Below, one piece after another: positions 12,667 through 26,900 of a stretch of 64,000 bases of DNA. How positions within the stretch are numbered: the stretch's first letter is position 1; every line of letters starts with the position of its first letter. The notes below the pieces were generated by a model that saw only the letters and a list, made by a program, of their open reading frames with translations, was not told where the DNA came from and did no database searches. The position numbers and the translations under genes were made by a program. This DNA comes from Pegea sp. RAD2-039 (Eukaryota > Chordata > Thaliacea > Salpida > Salpidae): assembly GCA_034620365.1 (NCBI GenBank), contig JAQGEQ010000206.1, forward strand, positions 248,001-312,000, in the 5' to 3' direction.

Positions 12667-13547
12667 CATTTCATGAATTCGTTCAGTTGATAACGTCTTA
12701 GGTCAGTTTTCTAACAAACTAATGAATCCATCATGCAATGAAACTTGTGAAGCATGCCAGATTGTGCAGCACACAAAGTTAGATGCAAATTTATAATCAT
12801 TTTTAATCACTATAAATAGGTTAAAAGTTAAAATTTACATTATAAAAAGCTGCCAAAAGATAAACTGTTTCAATCAAAGTATACAAGCTTAATCTAACTG
12901 CTTTTTAACATGAATATAAATTCATATCAATTATGTTTGATCAGCTTCAGACAACACTTTAAACCAATTTAGTTTATTTTCCGCTGCCTATACTTTGCCC
13001 CAAGCAATTTCTTGTCAGTTTCATTTCAATTAAGGTGCTAGAAAGTTTGTTTGTTTTGGATTTATATTTAAAATATAATAAGAAATTTTTTTAAGTTTTT
13101 CAGAAAAGTGTAAGAATGTATTGATACTTTTTTAGTAAGATGAAACGTGTAAGATCAGTAAAGGCCACGAAATGAGATTTCTGTATAAAAAGAGCTTTTT
13201 AAAAAATGACTCAATTTTTAACGGATTTAATTAGTTTTATTAAATGCATATATAAAATCTTAAACTTTTTTTTCAAGTAAGCTCATGATTTTAGGCTTTC
13301 TAATTAGCTACTTAATAAAAAAAAGTTCAATTCGTGAAAATTTTAGTTTCGCTGTCATTTCCTGGTGATAGCAAGTAGCTCCACTAGAGGCAGCAAAGAG
13401 ATTTTAAAAGCCCAACGTAAATATTGTGTAAACATTAGATCATTTATTTTTAGGAAAGTTAACAAATTTTTATAGCCGAAATAACTATCTAAAATACTTC
13501 TGAGTTTTACCACCTGGTCTTCAGTGATTTTCTTTTTGATTTGATAG

Positions 13548-13628
13548 AATCAATATTCAAGCTGGGTTTCGAGGACAAACGATTCCGGTACGGTCCTTAC
13601 GGACTTGGCTACTATGGAAGACGTAAAG
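13548..13628 (+). other. Isolated exon-like island (Tyr/Gly/Arg-rich reading frame)
   Basis: An 81-base CpG-containing segment flanked by an acceptor-like gatttgatag and a donor-like AAAG|gttagc stands out from several kilobases of A/T-rich DNA. One frame is fully open across it, reading 26 codons that include FEDKRFRYGPYGLGYYGRRK. The peptide is basic and rich in Gly, Tyr and Arg. I do not recognise a family. It may be an internal exon of a gene whose other exons I could not find, or a decayed exon. No start or stop codon is available in the segment. Confidence 0.35.
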
Positions 13629-14386
13629 GTTAGCTGAGTTTACATTTTATTTCTAGATTTAATTTGATTCCATTTTTAATTTTTTAACAATTATTAGAAG
13701 TTTGAATTAAGTTCTATTAGTTTTTACTAACACAAAATCGTTAATTTAAATTTTTTCCCATAAAGTTTTTTTCAATAACATATTATATATTATTATATAT
13801 TATAATTGATTATTGAATTATTTAGATAATTAGCTGTTTTTTTTGTGATTTTTTCTTGTAACTTTTTAATTTTTTTACGCTAGCCATTTATTTTATTCCA
13901 ATCATCTTAAAATATTGAAACTTTGAAATTCTTTATTAAAATAAAAGTTTAAAAATACTTTTTATTTTATCTTAATATATATTTAGTTTCGTAGTTAATA
14001 ATATTTCAGACAACTTAAAACTAAAATATCGTTAATATTTCTTATTCAGAATAAAAAAAAAGTTTTAAGTTTATCAGGAATCGTTTAAATAAATATTTGT
14101 ACAATTAATTATGCTTAATTTAAGATACTAAGTCAAGCAAGTAATAAAATGTCAACTAAACAACTAAAAATTTCAACAGTACTGGCTTTATTACAAGTAA
14201 TAAAATTTAAAGTTATTAGTTCCAGTAATAAAATAGTTTTAATAAACATGAACAAAAACAATGTACATCTAAAAAATGTTAATAACTCTTAAAAAGAGCT
14301 TAATTTTATTGTACACATCTTAAAAGAATTCACCAGCAACCACTAAATAAGAACAAGCAATTATAATGATTCTTACTTTTTCTTAC

Positions 14387-14398
14387 TGCGCATGCGCA
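14387..14398. promoter_or_regulatory. Perfect NRF1-type palindrome TGCGCATGCGCA
   Basis: The 12-base palindrome matches the consensus of the NRF1/ewg family, which typically marks promoters. It is conspicuous because the surrounding kilobases are very A/T-rich and almost CpG-free. No gene start was identified next to it, so occupancy is unproven. A partial match (GCGCATGCGT) also occurs at about 46,299 in an ODAD1 intron. Confidence 0.45.
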
Positions 14399-16672
14399 CT
14401 AAATTTTTCTTAAATTTACAAATACCTCATGGAAGCATTATGTTATACAATTGAAATCTATAACACCTTTCATCAGCTGTTTTGTTATTGATTTCATTGT
14501 CAGAATTGAATGAATCAACCATGCTGTATGTTTTAGGTTTACTGATAATAATGATTTACTAACAGTGATACAGTTACGTTATTCCGTTAATACAATTACA
14601 AACACTAAATACGTCATTGAATTTTTCTATTGAGCAGATAAATGCATCCAAAAATTGTGTTTAATAAAGGGAACAACAATTCCTTTTAAGCTAATGAAGT
14701 TGGATTTAAGTTTTTATCTTTATTCTGAAAAACATAAAATGTTGAAATATAGAGGAAATATGACAACTAGTTGCTTTGTAAGAAAAAAGATTTTTTATTT
14801 CCTCAATAGCTACCTTTTCTTTTACTAATTGAAAGCATAATTCATAGTTTGTTTTACTTTTGAGGTATGTTCGTGCAAAGCAGTTTAAGTTTCAATCGAA
14901 TAATCAGAATAAATAGAATTTCAGAAAGTGTTTTAGTTTGCAATATGCACTTTGTCATAATTTTTCAATTCATGATTCAAAACTGTTAGAAATTTCTCAT
15001 TATATATTGCAGTTAGTTATAGGTGCCAAAAAATTTATCCAAATTAATTTGAGAAATTTCTTTCAGAATAATTAAGTAAAGTTATTAGCAAATGCTTTAC
15101 TGAATTCTAAAAGCTGTGAGATGTTGACTATAAAATGTTCATGAAGTAGAATAAACGTTTAAAAACAAGTTTTACAACATATATTTTCGATGCAAGTTTG
15201 AATGACTTTCTTTTAATTTTTGGCTGCAACCATGATTTTTTTGCAAAACTATTTTGGTTTAAAAACTTGAGAAAAAATATATTCTTTCCTATCTTACATT
15301 GACACCACGTGTTATTATATCATATTTTGTTAAATCATCATTTTAAGCTTAAATAAAAATTACATTTTAAACAAATCCTTAATATATCTCTTTAGATATT
15401 AAAAAAAATTTTTAGCCTTCATCTTTAGATTTGTGTTTAAATTTCGGGAATTAACAATTTTTATAGAGAATATCAAATAACATGTTTTCTAATAAATTGA
15501 AAATTTAAATTTTTCTTATAAGGTTATTAAAAAACTTTTATTTATTTAATATTTATCAATACTAAAACAAATTCATAGAACATATCAAAAGGCCCTAAAA
15601 AATTGTAAAAATAAATCATAGTCAAATTTCTTTTTTATGATTTACAATTTTTTGATACATTTTAATGAAATTGAAATTGATGGTTCAGTATTCAAAGTGT
15701 ACTTAAGCTGATGAACTTTATAAAATATCTTTCATCAAAATAATCTCTTTTTATATTATTGAGTTTGATAAATTTTCTGTCATTTTAAAGAATAAAAAAA
15801 TTATTTGGAAAAAATAATATATTGTTTTTTATAAAATTGAAATCAATAACAATAAATAAGATGAATTTTTGTTTGTTTAACTGATTTGTAAACTTTACAG
15901 TAATACCCTAAGGCGGGAAAATTTTAAGTGAATAATATAAAATCAGACTCCCATAAATATTTCCCAATTCTTTTAAACTTTTAATCAACATTTAGTCCTC
16001 AAAGAAACTCTTCAAAAAGGTAAATTTATTACTTAAACATCTAAATATTTTTTAATGTTCGTTTTCATCAAGTATTTTCTTTAAAAACGATTTTTTCGCC
16101 TTATAAGTGACTTTTGCTTGTCGCTTAAAAGACTATTTCAAAACTTTTAGCTCTTTTATGCTAGATAATAGGTTCATATGCCGTCACGCGCTGGTTACAC
16201 TGTACAATGTTTTGAGAAAATTGTTTTAAAAAAATAGTTTCAAGTAATTAGCTTAATATCTGTAAGAAATCTGTAGTTTATATTTTGTGAGTAACAGAAG
16301 ATTGTTTGTTTGTTTAAGTTTCTTTTTTAATGTAAAACTGAGTTGGGGTGGTTGGGAATATTGTAAAATATTTAGAGATAAAAGTAAAGATTTTAGAAGA
16401 AAAATCTTGTAAATATGGAACAGCTTGAAATAGATGTGAACGTAAGTCACCGAAAAAGCTCTTTGACTAGAGGTTTTGCAGTCAGAAAACGAAGTTGTTC
16501 CGAAAACAACTATGAGAATGAAGTAGAAATGACAAACCAGGAAATTTTTGAGGAAATTTTTAACATTCAACCTTCAACGACAGTCTTAAATGAACGACGT
16601 CAGATTTCGTTTCAATTTTTGAAAGTATTTAAAGATTTTCAAAATTAACAAAGAACTTTGTCAACAGGTACC

Positions 16673-19600
16673 ATGGATAATGACCCGTTTCAAATGTTTG
16701 AGGTAAGTTGAGGCCCACTTGTGTACAATCACTAATCAGCTTGGCCATAGGTGGACGTGGAGAAATGCCACCGACTGGTTGTCAAGGTGATCGAAGGCCG
16801 TGAAATCTCGAAAGGAACAATCAACGATTTAAGTAGGAAGAAGAAGATGAAAGAGTCCTGAATACTGAAACTGCTTTTTTAGTCGATGTCCCCGACCCAT
16901 ATGTAGTGGTCCACATTCGGGCTGCTCCTGATGGTAAGAAAAGGACTAGAAGTATTGACAACGAAAGGAATCCGAAATGGAGTGAAAATCTTGAGTATTT
17001 TCTACCTCCTGATGACCGTCGAGTCACTATTGCCAAGGTAACAACATCGCGACTCAACTTTTCGTCACTGATCCTGATTGATAGATCACATTGATGGATG
17101 CAAATTACGCTTTTGATGCTGCCATCGGCGAAGAAGTCGAGTATGATGTAGGACAAGTCGGTCTCAACTGTGTAGTGAAAAAGACTTTCCGCTTCACTGA
17201 CGTAAGCGATTCGCGCGCTTTCTCGAATCGATTTTCACCTTAAAAACTCTTTCAGACCTCTGAAGTCGATATCGAGTTTCGACGTACTATAAAGTGAGTG
17301 ATGACGTCATGAGATCGTTTGTTGATACGCATGATTGCGCAGTGAAAAATATCATCTTCGTTCGAGTCTTGCGTTGTGCAACAACGAGAAGCAGTTTCGA
17401 AAAGATCGTAAAAAGATCGTTCAGACCAACATCCGGAAAATTATGGAGATTGGAGGTCCGAGAAGTCTTCGAGAGACTCCTACAATCGCGATTATGGGAT
17501 CAGGTGGAGGTTATCGCGCTCTTGTTGGATATTCTGGAGCGGTTAGGGCACTGAAAGAAATGGGAGTCTTTGACTGCGCCACGTACCTAGTTGGACTTTC
17601 TGGGTCGACTTGGTGACCACTTCGAATCAATAATTGTCCTCATCTTACTCTGGTCTACTTTCAAGGTATATGTCAGGACTATATTCCCACCCTTCTTTCC
17701 CTGAAGAAGGGGTATGGCCTGCAACCAAGGACCTCAGGAAAAGTCTCAGCACTAATCTTATTCGATTGCTACAAATCAAAAGCCTTGCACGTTACGGGTG
17801 AGTGGTTATGACGTCATTTCCACGTGTTTCTATATCAGTTGAATTCAAACTAAATAGCGTTAAGAGATTGGTAGAAAGACGCGCGTTGCTATAGTAGCGA
17901 TGAATTTTCAGCGAAATGTCTTGCAGCAACCGTTTACGAACGAAAATGAAATCGGGTCAACCTGTCACTTTCACCGACTTTTTTGGTTTGCTCATCGGGG
18001 AACATCTGCTTGGTCCCGAAGTCAGATTAGAGCCTTGTACGATGCAGCTTAACTAAGCTAATCTTTTACAGAGGATGGAAACAGCCTGTCTATCAGACTT
18101 TGATAAGAAGATTAAAGGAGGGATTGCTCCGATGCCTTTGATGACTTGTTTACATGTGCGGTCCGACGTATCAGCGATGGTGTACCACGGTTTGTCCTAA
18201 ATGGTCCTTCTGTCCCGACTTAACTGTCCTCTTCTATAGAATGGATTGAATTCTCTCCATACGAGATCGGAATGGCCAAATATGGTACCTTTGTCAGGAC
18301 CATGGACTTTAACAACAAATTTTTTATGGGAGTCATCTCAAAGAACTACCATGAAGCCCCATTACACTTTTTGATGGTCAGTCAGGGACTGGTCCAATAT
18401 CTAGAATGCTTATTCAGGCAACTTTTAGGGCGTTTGGGGCAGCGCGTTCTCCATCCTCTTCAACCGCCTTGTGGCAAAAACGAAGCCAAATAATGATTGT
18501 GAGAAGAAGCAGGAAGGAGAAGTCATCAATGAACTGCGAACCAAAAAGATTTCGAGTAAGTTAAAGATAGTTAAAAGATCGAGATGAAGTTGAGTTTGTT
18601 TGTAGTTAATGATGAGGATGAGGATGAACAAAGTGAAGAAGAGTTTAATGATGATCAAGACGATGAAAGAGTGGAAGAAGAGTTCAAAGAGGAAGAAGAA
18701 GAAGGGAATACAAGCAGCACATCTGAGTAAGAATCTTAAAATATGAACATGAGAAGCTAAGAGTCGTTTTTAGGACCCCTGCTTCAACTTGGGGCGGATT
18801 TTTCAAAGGATTTTTCAATTTCCGCAAAAATGAAAAAGTTGAATCATCTCCAGAAAAAGATGATCAAAGCTCAGCTGGATTTTTAGATTCGTTAATTCAA
18901 AATGTTCTCAACGCTAAGTGTTTCCGAGTGAGTCTTCATCAGTTTGTTTCCAAAAAGATCGATAAACATCTGGAGTTGATATAAATATTTTATGTTTCTG
19001 CCTCCAATTTTGTTTGAAGTTGTGTAGCTGAAATTTTACTTCTTGTTTTACATGAAGAAATTTATGTAGAAAAGTTGAACAAATAACAATTGCTTTCGGC
19101 AAATAAAAAACCCGACAGAAAACCAGTCGTAAAAAAGCTATAAAATTTCAGTAAATCATTTCCTAAAGTTTTTTGTGAAACTTTTTAGGGTCGCGAGTAC
19201 AGAGCGGGAAAAATCTTGAACTACATGCGAGGTCTTTCACTTAATGTCAATTATCCTATTTCTCCATTCACACCAACAGAAAAAGACACTCAATTCTTCC
19301 AAAATCAAAGTAAGAATTTATCTTGTAAGATTATATGTCTACCTGTAGCAAATAAATCAAAATATTTTTTAGACTTAAACTCAGACGAGCCGTTTGAACA
19401 GTGCCATTTGCCAATCTCGGCTCAAAAAAAGAAAGTGTTTGTTGTAGATGCTGGATTAACATTTAATTCACCTTATCCAGCAGTATTGAGACCGCAAAGA
19501 ACAGTTGATTTAATTATTTCATTCGACTTTAGTGCTCGTCCAACAGACAATCATCAACCATTCAAAGTAAAATTGGAAAATGTTGATGTTAATCGATCTA

Positions 19601-20958
19601 ACTATCTTATTTATGATAGGAGTTGTTATTAGCCGAGAAATGGGCGAAAATGCATAATGTACCTTTCCCCAAAATAGACCCAACTGTGTTTGATCGTGAA
19701 GGTATGAAGGAATGTTATGTTTTTAAAGATGAAAACGATGAAAGATCTCCGCTTTTGTTGCATTTTGTCTTGTGTAATGTCAATTTCCGCAAATTCTCTG
19801 CACCAGGTACTAAAGTTTGATGGTATTGAGAAAAGTGAAAAGAAATTGTTTCATGAATGGCGAAAGAAGATGAAATTATTATGTGATTCGTTTTCAGGGG
19901 TCTTAAGAGATGCGGATGATAAAAGTGGGGACTTTGAAATCTTCTCAGAGGGCACACCTTACTCGACATTTAATTTTCATTATGAGAAAAAAAACTTTGA
20001 TCGTTTGCATAATCTTATCAGATTCAATACTCTGTTACACAAGGAGGTAGGTGTATTTGTAGAAAGTCAAGTTGGTATTCTTTATCTAAAACTTAAATTT
20101 TACATTTTATTACTGAAAAGAAATAATTTAATGATTTTTCAACTATTTGTCAAGCTAAATTCATCAACTTATGTAAAGAAAATTTTACAATTTTGTTTTA
20201 AACTACCCAAAAAATTAAGTAAATATTTATTTAATTAAATCCTAATCTGCTTTAGATTTTTTAACTGATGTCTTATTTTTCACAATCTAAATTAATATCT
20301 TTTATTTGTCTGTACCTTACTTTTGTAAATAAACAAATTTGTAGTTTACTGACTACAAAAATACCTTAAAGTGCCGTTAGCATTAGAAAAGTTTGATAAC
20401 AAAGTTCTTTCTTTACCAAAAAATTGAATATGATCTTCAATAAGTAATTTGAGTATTTTGAATGTTTTAAACCCAATTTTTATTAATCTCTGAAACTTTA
20501 CACTACCAATTTTGTTACATTATACCTAAAACCTTTATTAACGGTTCATTTCGTTTTTATTAGTGTTATTTTATGAGACTTTTTTTTAACAAAACATGTA
20601 CTTCAGATATAATTCGTATATTTCATCTTTTTATCATTTTAAAGATATTTAAATTTCGGCAAAAGATTTTTTATATCAGATAAATTTTTTTAATAAACAA
20701 TTTTTGAACAATTTAATTTAATTTTCGAAAATTAAGTTAAATGAACATTTTTCTTTAACTTTAACATTTTCTTGAATACCACAGACAATTTTGGAAAGCA
20801 TAGCAGAGTGCGTTCGACTACGACGTCATTGCCAAACTCGCTGTACTGTTTCTTTAAAAGAAATCAAAAATTCTGTTTACTTGAGTGAAGAAAAGAAAAA
20901 TGAACTTTCAGAAAGGTTGAAAAAGTCAGGAACGAAAACTATTTATCTGGACTCGTAA
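16673..20958 (+). CDS. Cytosolic phospholipase A2 (PLA2G4A type), tandem copy 2
   Basis: Hand-spliced exons: 16673-16702, 16751-16832, 16883-17037, 17085-17201, 17256-17293, 17343-17612, 17666-17797, 17927-18020, 18072-18189, 18240-18376, 18429-18555, 18606-18726, 18774-18927, 19189-19309, 19373-19566, 19620-19806, 19898-20046, 20785-20958; in frame for 799 residues. At least ten exon lengths equal those of copy 1 (82, 155, 38, 270, 132, 94, 118, 137, 187, 149), proving tandem duplication. Key motifs are intact: C2 Ca2+ ligands (DVPDPY, NPKWSE, MDANY), GSGGGYRA, GLSGSTW, VVDAGLTFN and PISP. The acidic linker is longer and Glu-rich. The start was chosen at the ATG five bases after a caacag acceptor. 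An upstream ATG at 16415 opens a 77-codon frame, but I could not join it in phase, so an alternative 5' exon remains possible. The first half is CpG-rich and the second half A/T-rich, the reverse of copy 1. Confidence 0.92.
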
Positions 20959-23900
20959 AGTAATTACAATACGTGCTTCAATTGTTGTTGGTGTTTAGCT
21001 GAAAAAAAGATTATCATCTTAGATAGTATTCATAACTAACCTCATTTATTAGTCTTTAACTATGAATACTGTTCATTAAAATTCTCTGTGTATATATAAA
21101 GTTATTCCAAATTTTATAATTATTTTATATCTGTTGGGTTCTCTGTATATATGAATTTAGATTTAACAACTTAGGCTTTCATATTTAAGCATAATATTTG
21201 ATGTAATCAAAAAAAATTAAATGAAAAAAATAAGTTATTAGATTTTTTCTTCTTTGAAGCACTATCTCAATTATTGTGATAAATTGTTATTTATAATTTT
21301 AAAATAATTTCAAATCAATCTTTTGTATTTCTTGTAGAGTTTCTATTATTTATTATTGATTAAACCTTCTTAAGGTTCTGATTTTGTGTCTGATATAAGC
21401 GAATGTGACTCTATAATTATTCTAAAAATAAAAGTCAAGGTATTAATGAATAAATAAATAAAATTTAAAGAATAAATGAAATTGGCTGTTATTACAAAAG
21501 TTGCAGAGTGATTTTGAAAAGGAAAACTAAAGTTAAATCATCTGAAATAAAAGAAAACTTTTAAAAAATATTTTGTAACAAATAATTGAAACTGTATTAA
21601 ACATTAAGCTGCTTACAACGTTGGTTTTTCCAATTTTAAAACCTGCATCTTATGAGTAAACGAAATAACATATATTTAGACCACAAGATTAAACCTAGGA
21701 CAAAAAAAGTGATCAAAAGCATAGGACACAAGTTTTACAAGTGGCGTATACACCACGTAAATTTAGTTTGATATTGACACAATATTGGCTCAAATCTTTT
21801 ATAAAACTTCAAAACATTTTCAAAATAATTGATGAAAAGTAATTAAGTTTCGCTTCTTCATTTGTAATTCTCCTTAGCCTAAATTTTTTGGCTAAAATAG
21901 TAAATGGAATGAATGACACCTCTGTTATTCTCATGCCTACGCATAGACTCTGATTATAGTACAGAGTTACGTGCCCTTATTTTATAATTTACTGTTCGCT
22001 GACGCGACTCAGTGACCTGAGACAGTGACCTTGAGGTCAACAGGCTATATCTGTCTTAGATGAGCCATCTACCAGGAACCATCTACGTCATTTTATTACT
22101 GTTGAATTCTTTGTCAAATAAGGATTTCGGCTTGGGTTTAATTTCATGACTTTTGAAATAGCTAAAAAGCTAAAATATATGTATAGAGCGATTTAAACGT
22201 TTACAGGGTGTTGCAGATCTTGAACGAAAGTTACAAACAAAACTCTGCGCTTGGTATTCAAGTTAAAAGATGCAAAATATAGCAGTTATCTTTATATCCT
22301 TCACGAAATTGGTTTTAAAATATTAATTTGCAAAATATGGTATCTTGCAAAAATTTTGCAAGATTAATTAATAATATTAATTATAATTAATCTTACAAAA
22401 TTGTTTCATTGAAAATTACCAGAAGCAGAAAACTTACAAGAAAACAAAAGTAGAAAACTATTTAATTTCCATTTGCTTAATGTTCATCATTTTGTCCTTT
22501 TATTTATTTAGATGACATTAAAGTAATGTAACTAAGTCAAGATTTAAATCAAGCCTGTCAAGTCAAGGCATCTGAAATAAATCTAAGAAAAGATCTATTG
22601 GTTTTCCCGATCATTCACATCTACTTGAGTAGAATTTTTATGTTTATAGAAGAGTAGAAATAAATATTTCAACAAGAAAATCTCCTTATAACCCGAAAAA
22701 CTGGAAAACTTTCATTAATCAGCTGTTGACAGCTTAGAAAATTTTCTAAAATTGATTATTTGATTTTGAAATCAAGTTGAAGTAATAAAATATTGTTTTT
22801 GATGTTAGAAGAAACATTTTATGCTATTAAACTTCTTCAAACAATTATTAATTACTTTGAAACTATATAATAAACTTTTAACGATGTAAAAATGAGATTT
22901 TGCCTAAAAACGTAAGTTTTAACTTTAAAAAACATTATACTTCTACACATATTATTACATTTCTATCATATTTTAAGAACTTGATTATTTCTTACACCAC
23001 AAAAATAGTTTTTTTCTCTTTTGACACATTGGTCTTTACTGTCGTAACATTTATAAGAATTAAGAAAATCATTTAAATACTACCTAGTAGCTTTTAGTAA
23101 AAACCACACAAAACAAATATGGTACTTTTAAAGTTTGAGGTTATCGGTTACTTTGAAAGTTTTTAACAATTTAATTCAATATCTATTTTTGATATTCATT
23201 TCAATATTTATTTAAAAGGAAAAATTAAGACTCAATTCTTAAAATTTTTCAACTTGAATGATAATGTACTTATTGCTTCTAGGAATTACTTCATTTATAT
23301 ATAAAAATTTCAAAAAATGTTTTTTTAGATATTGCACCTCACAAGTACTTAAGAATATCTTTAAATACAAATAACCAATGCTCTTTCTAGCCAACTGAGT
23401 TTCTTTTAAATAAGAAATTTGTTGGTTTCTCATAACCTGAATTTCTTCAATTTAAGTATAATGACTTTTAGCTAAAAAATTTACGGCCATAATAAATGGT
23501 TATTGAGAATTTAATATACTAAATGATTTATCCTTCTCTGTAAACAAACTTTAAAAAATATTTTCGAAAAATGTATTTCACTGTAAAATATTTAGTTGTA
23601 TGAATTAATTGCAATAAATTTTTTAGTTTACTAAACTAACCTGTATTGATTAGTATAAAAGCTTTTTTTTGGAATAAAAGCAAAACATTTACGAGGTTTT
23701 TTTACGAGGAATGTATATATAGGTTATTTTATAAATACAGAAAGAGTAGCAACAACAAACTTATTGATAAAGTTAAAAATATTATGAAATTGATTTCTGA
23801 GGAGTTGAAAGCCGAGATTTAATAACAAGTTTTAAAACTACTGTTTTAAATGTAAAAAAATTGATAAATGATAGCTAGCTACGATAGAGAAATATTTCGA

Positions 23901-26900
23901 AAAATAAATTGAAACTATTTATTTAAGCATAAAGCTTTAGAAAGCTATAAATCTTTTACTTCAATATAAAAATCTTCTAGAGAGAAAAAGTTACTATAAA
24001 ATTGTTGTAGAATTTTTTAGATTGTTTTTTAAAAAATTTATGTTTGTTCAATTTAAACTAAACTTGTTAATTTGATATTCCTTTAAAGAAATCAATTAAA
24101 TTAGAGTCATATATATTTTGTTGACTTTGTGTAACTTACAATAAAGAATTGTAATAACTTTATGTACAGTTGTGGAAAAACTTAGGTTTTTATCAGTTTT
24201 GATTTATGGTAATAAAAGACATTTTAATTTGAGAGACGTTTATAAAAATAATTGCGTTAACACTTTTAAACTATTTTAATAAAATATTATGAGCTCTCTA
24301 AATGAAATAGGTTTCTGATTTTTATTTGAATTAAATTGTTGGTAATTTGATAATGATATATCAACCTAAAGATTATTTTTTCAGTTTTTTTTATAGAATA
24401 GCGAGGTTAGGCATTTAAAAGATTGGAATCGAGCTGTAGAAAACCAAATATGAATCTTGAAACGAAAATTAATAGTTCAAGAATAACAAATTTGAACAAA
24501 ATAAATATCAATATAATCATTTACAAGATCTAATTGATATTTACTGACTTTAGTAAAATAGTAAATCCTTTTGCACTATCTAGCGGATGAAATATGTGTA
24601 CAGATTCTTCTTTAAAATTCTTTAGATTTAAAAGTTTGTAAAAAGCTCTTTTAACTTCACAATTTTCTCAATCAACTTATTTTTTCAAGAATGTAATAAA
24701 AAGCTAAAATATATTTGACTATAATTAGGCAATACTATCACTAACAATACTACTGACAAAATTATTCAATTTTTATTGTTAAAAATGAGTTTGTATTTTT
24801 GCTATTACTATGTTCGGTATTTTGCTGTTCTCATATTTATAAGTCAAAACAAATTTTAACTTTATTCATCTAAATTTAAAGTCTTTTAAGCAAAAGTACT
24901 GCGGCCTCATTACAGAAGGTTTAAAAAGAGTAAATAAAACAAGTAGCATAAAAGAGGATGGGACAAATTTTATAACTAAAAAAATTTAAACAAATTAAAA
25001 AGTTATAAAGTTCCAAAATAAAATCAGAAACATATATATAAGAAAAACAGGGATTTCCGGCACTAAGTAGAAATTATTACCTTAAACTGATGGTTTGACA
25101 TTTATAGTTTAATTTTTTACTAGTTAAATTAAAAGAGTTAAAAAAATTACTCGAAGATTTTAACTAAATTGTATAAAAATTCATCTTTGATTAGCTAACT
25201 CAATTAAACTTTTTAATTTCAGTTTTACTGATTGGAGATTAAGTTAATCATCACAGAGAAATAACATATATTAAAAAATTGATTAAGATTTCTACTTATA
25301 AGAATAAAGCAAGTTTTACTAATAAATGTTTTTATGTTTACTTTAACAGTTTAAATCATTAAAAATATATTTTTAATCTAAATATAATTAGTTCAAAGTT
25401 CGATTTTTCCTTACTAACGATAAAAGCTAAGTTTCTTGAAAACAATTTGTACTTTAGGATATTATCGAAGAATAGCTTAAAAAGCAAAAGACTTGAAATG
25501 AGTTCAAGAAATGTTTTCTTAAAAATAATCTAACTTACATAATTTAAGCGAAGAATTATTTTATTTATTGACCTACAAAACTTTATTACCAAGAGATTTG
25601 TTTTCTGAACAACAAAGATGACAGTTTTGAAAGAAAAATTTCGTAATTCTATTAAGAAACTAAAATTGAACATGAAAACTCTTTTAAAGATAACATCAAT
25701 TTATAAAGCAAGCAAAGGAATAAAGCTAGAAAGTTTGTAGATCAAATACAGTCCAATTGTAGAAGGAATGTGGTTTTAAAATTTACTTTTGTCTTTATTT
25801 TTCATATAAACAACCAATTTTCTGGATAAAAAGAAAACTTTTATGTTCTTTAAATGCTATGACATAAATGGTATCACTATTATTATTAGATAGATATCCT
25901 TTACTTTTTACATCTTATAATTTATTCAGACTAAAAGCAAAACAATTTATATGGAGTTCTTAGATTTTTTAAATATTATGTACGAGAGAAATTTGTTTTA
26001 TTAGCTAAACTATCAAGGCAATATATTTTTATGAGAGTATTATTTATTCACTTTTATTTCTCTATCGTCTAAACTTTATTATCTATCGTTTGCATATCAG
26101 TTGTAAACTTATTTTATTTTAACTTTTAATGAGCCAGTGTTTATAGCTTTTTTTACATTGTAACTGTTTTCATTTTGTATTTCTAAAGATAATAATTTTT
26201 AATAAAATATGGGTAGATGACTATTAGTCATCGTTTCAGATATAAATATTGGCCTGTTTAGTATTTCGACTAAAGATTTCATTATTTTGGTTAGAAATTA
26301 TTTAAGTTTTTACAAATAGCGTCCACAAGAATAATAAAATTCATCAAAAACACTTAAAGTTAATGACATCGCCAAATTTTAAGTATGTGTACATTGATCT
26401 TTAAAATTGGAAAGTTTGAAATGTTTTAATCTATAATTATGTTTAATGTCAATAGTTTCATCATATATGTTTTTAAAATAAAAGAATATTGTTGTATGTT
26501 CTTTAAATTATACGAATAAAAAGTATTTGATTTTATCATCATAGTAATACTTTTTGTAAAATTACTGTTTAAAGTTTTGAAATTTAAGATTTATAGATTT
26601 TATCATAAGTATTGATATAAATAGATAATAGTAGATAGTTTTATAGATTATTTTTATAAGACGAAACATCTGTAATATCAATATTTACATTTTAGTTATA
26701 AGACAAAGTGAAATTATTTTATAATATTTAAAACTTGATTTTATCTATTCCTAATTTTGTTATAGCCAAAAATATATTTTTTATGGTTTTAAAACTTTTA
26801 TCTTAATATACTTATATGATTATAATATATTAATTCTATTTTATTGAAAGTATGCCTATATATGCTTATGCTTAGATCAAATATAATAATAATATTTTAA

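Larger units (their letters stand above)
10597..16414. other. AT-rich region between the two cPLA2 copies
   Basis: About 5.8 kb, mostly A/T-rich with no long open frame. Embedded features listed separately are a 22-base direct repeat near 12.6 kb, an isolated exon-like island at 13.55 kb and a perfect NRF1-type palindrome at 14.39 kb. A second small CpG-containing island lies at about 16,165-16,205 (motif gtcacgcgctgg), preceded by an acceptor-like ataatag. It could be a terminal exon or part of the copy 2 promoter; neither can be decided here. An AT palindrome-like stretch occurs at about 13,777-13,812. Confidence 0.6.

Noticed and set aside
13777-13812. AT-rich palindromic stretch as a hairpin element or mobile-element terminus
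   Set aside because: It is a low-complexity TATTATATA run with no target-site duplication or coding companion.
16415-16648. ATG at 16415 as the start of cPLA2 copy 2
   Set aside because: The natural donor after codon 9 (gtaagt) would break phase with the next exon, and other donors are poor; kept only as a possible alternative 5' exon.
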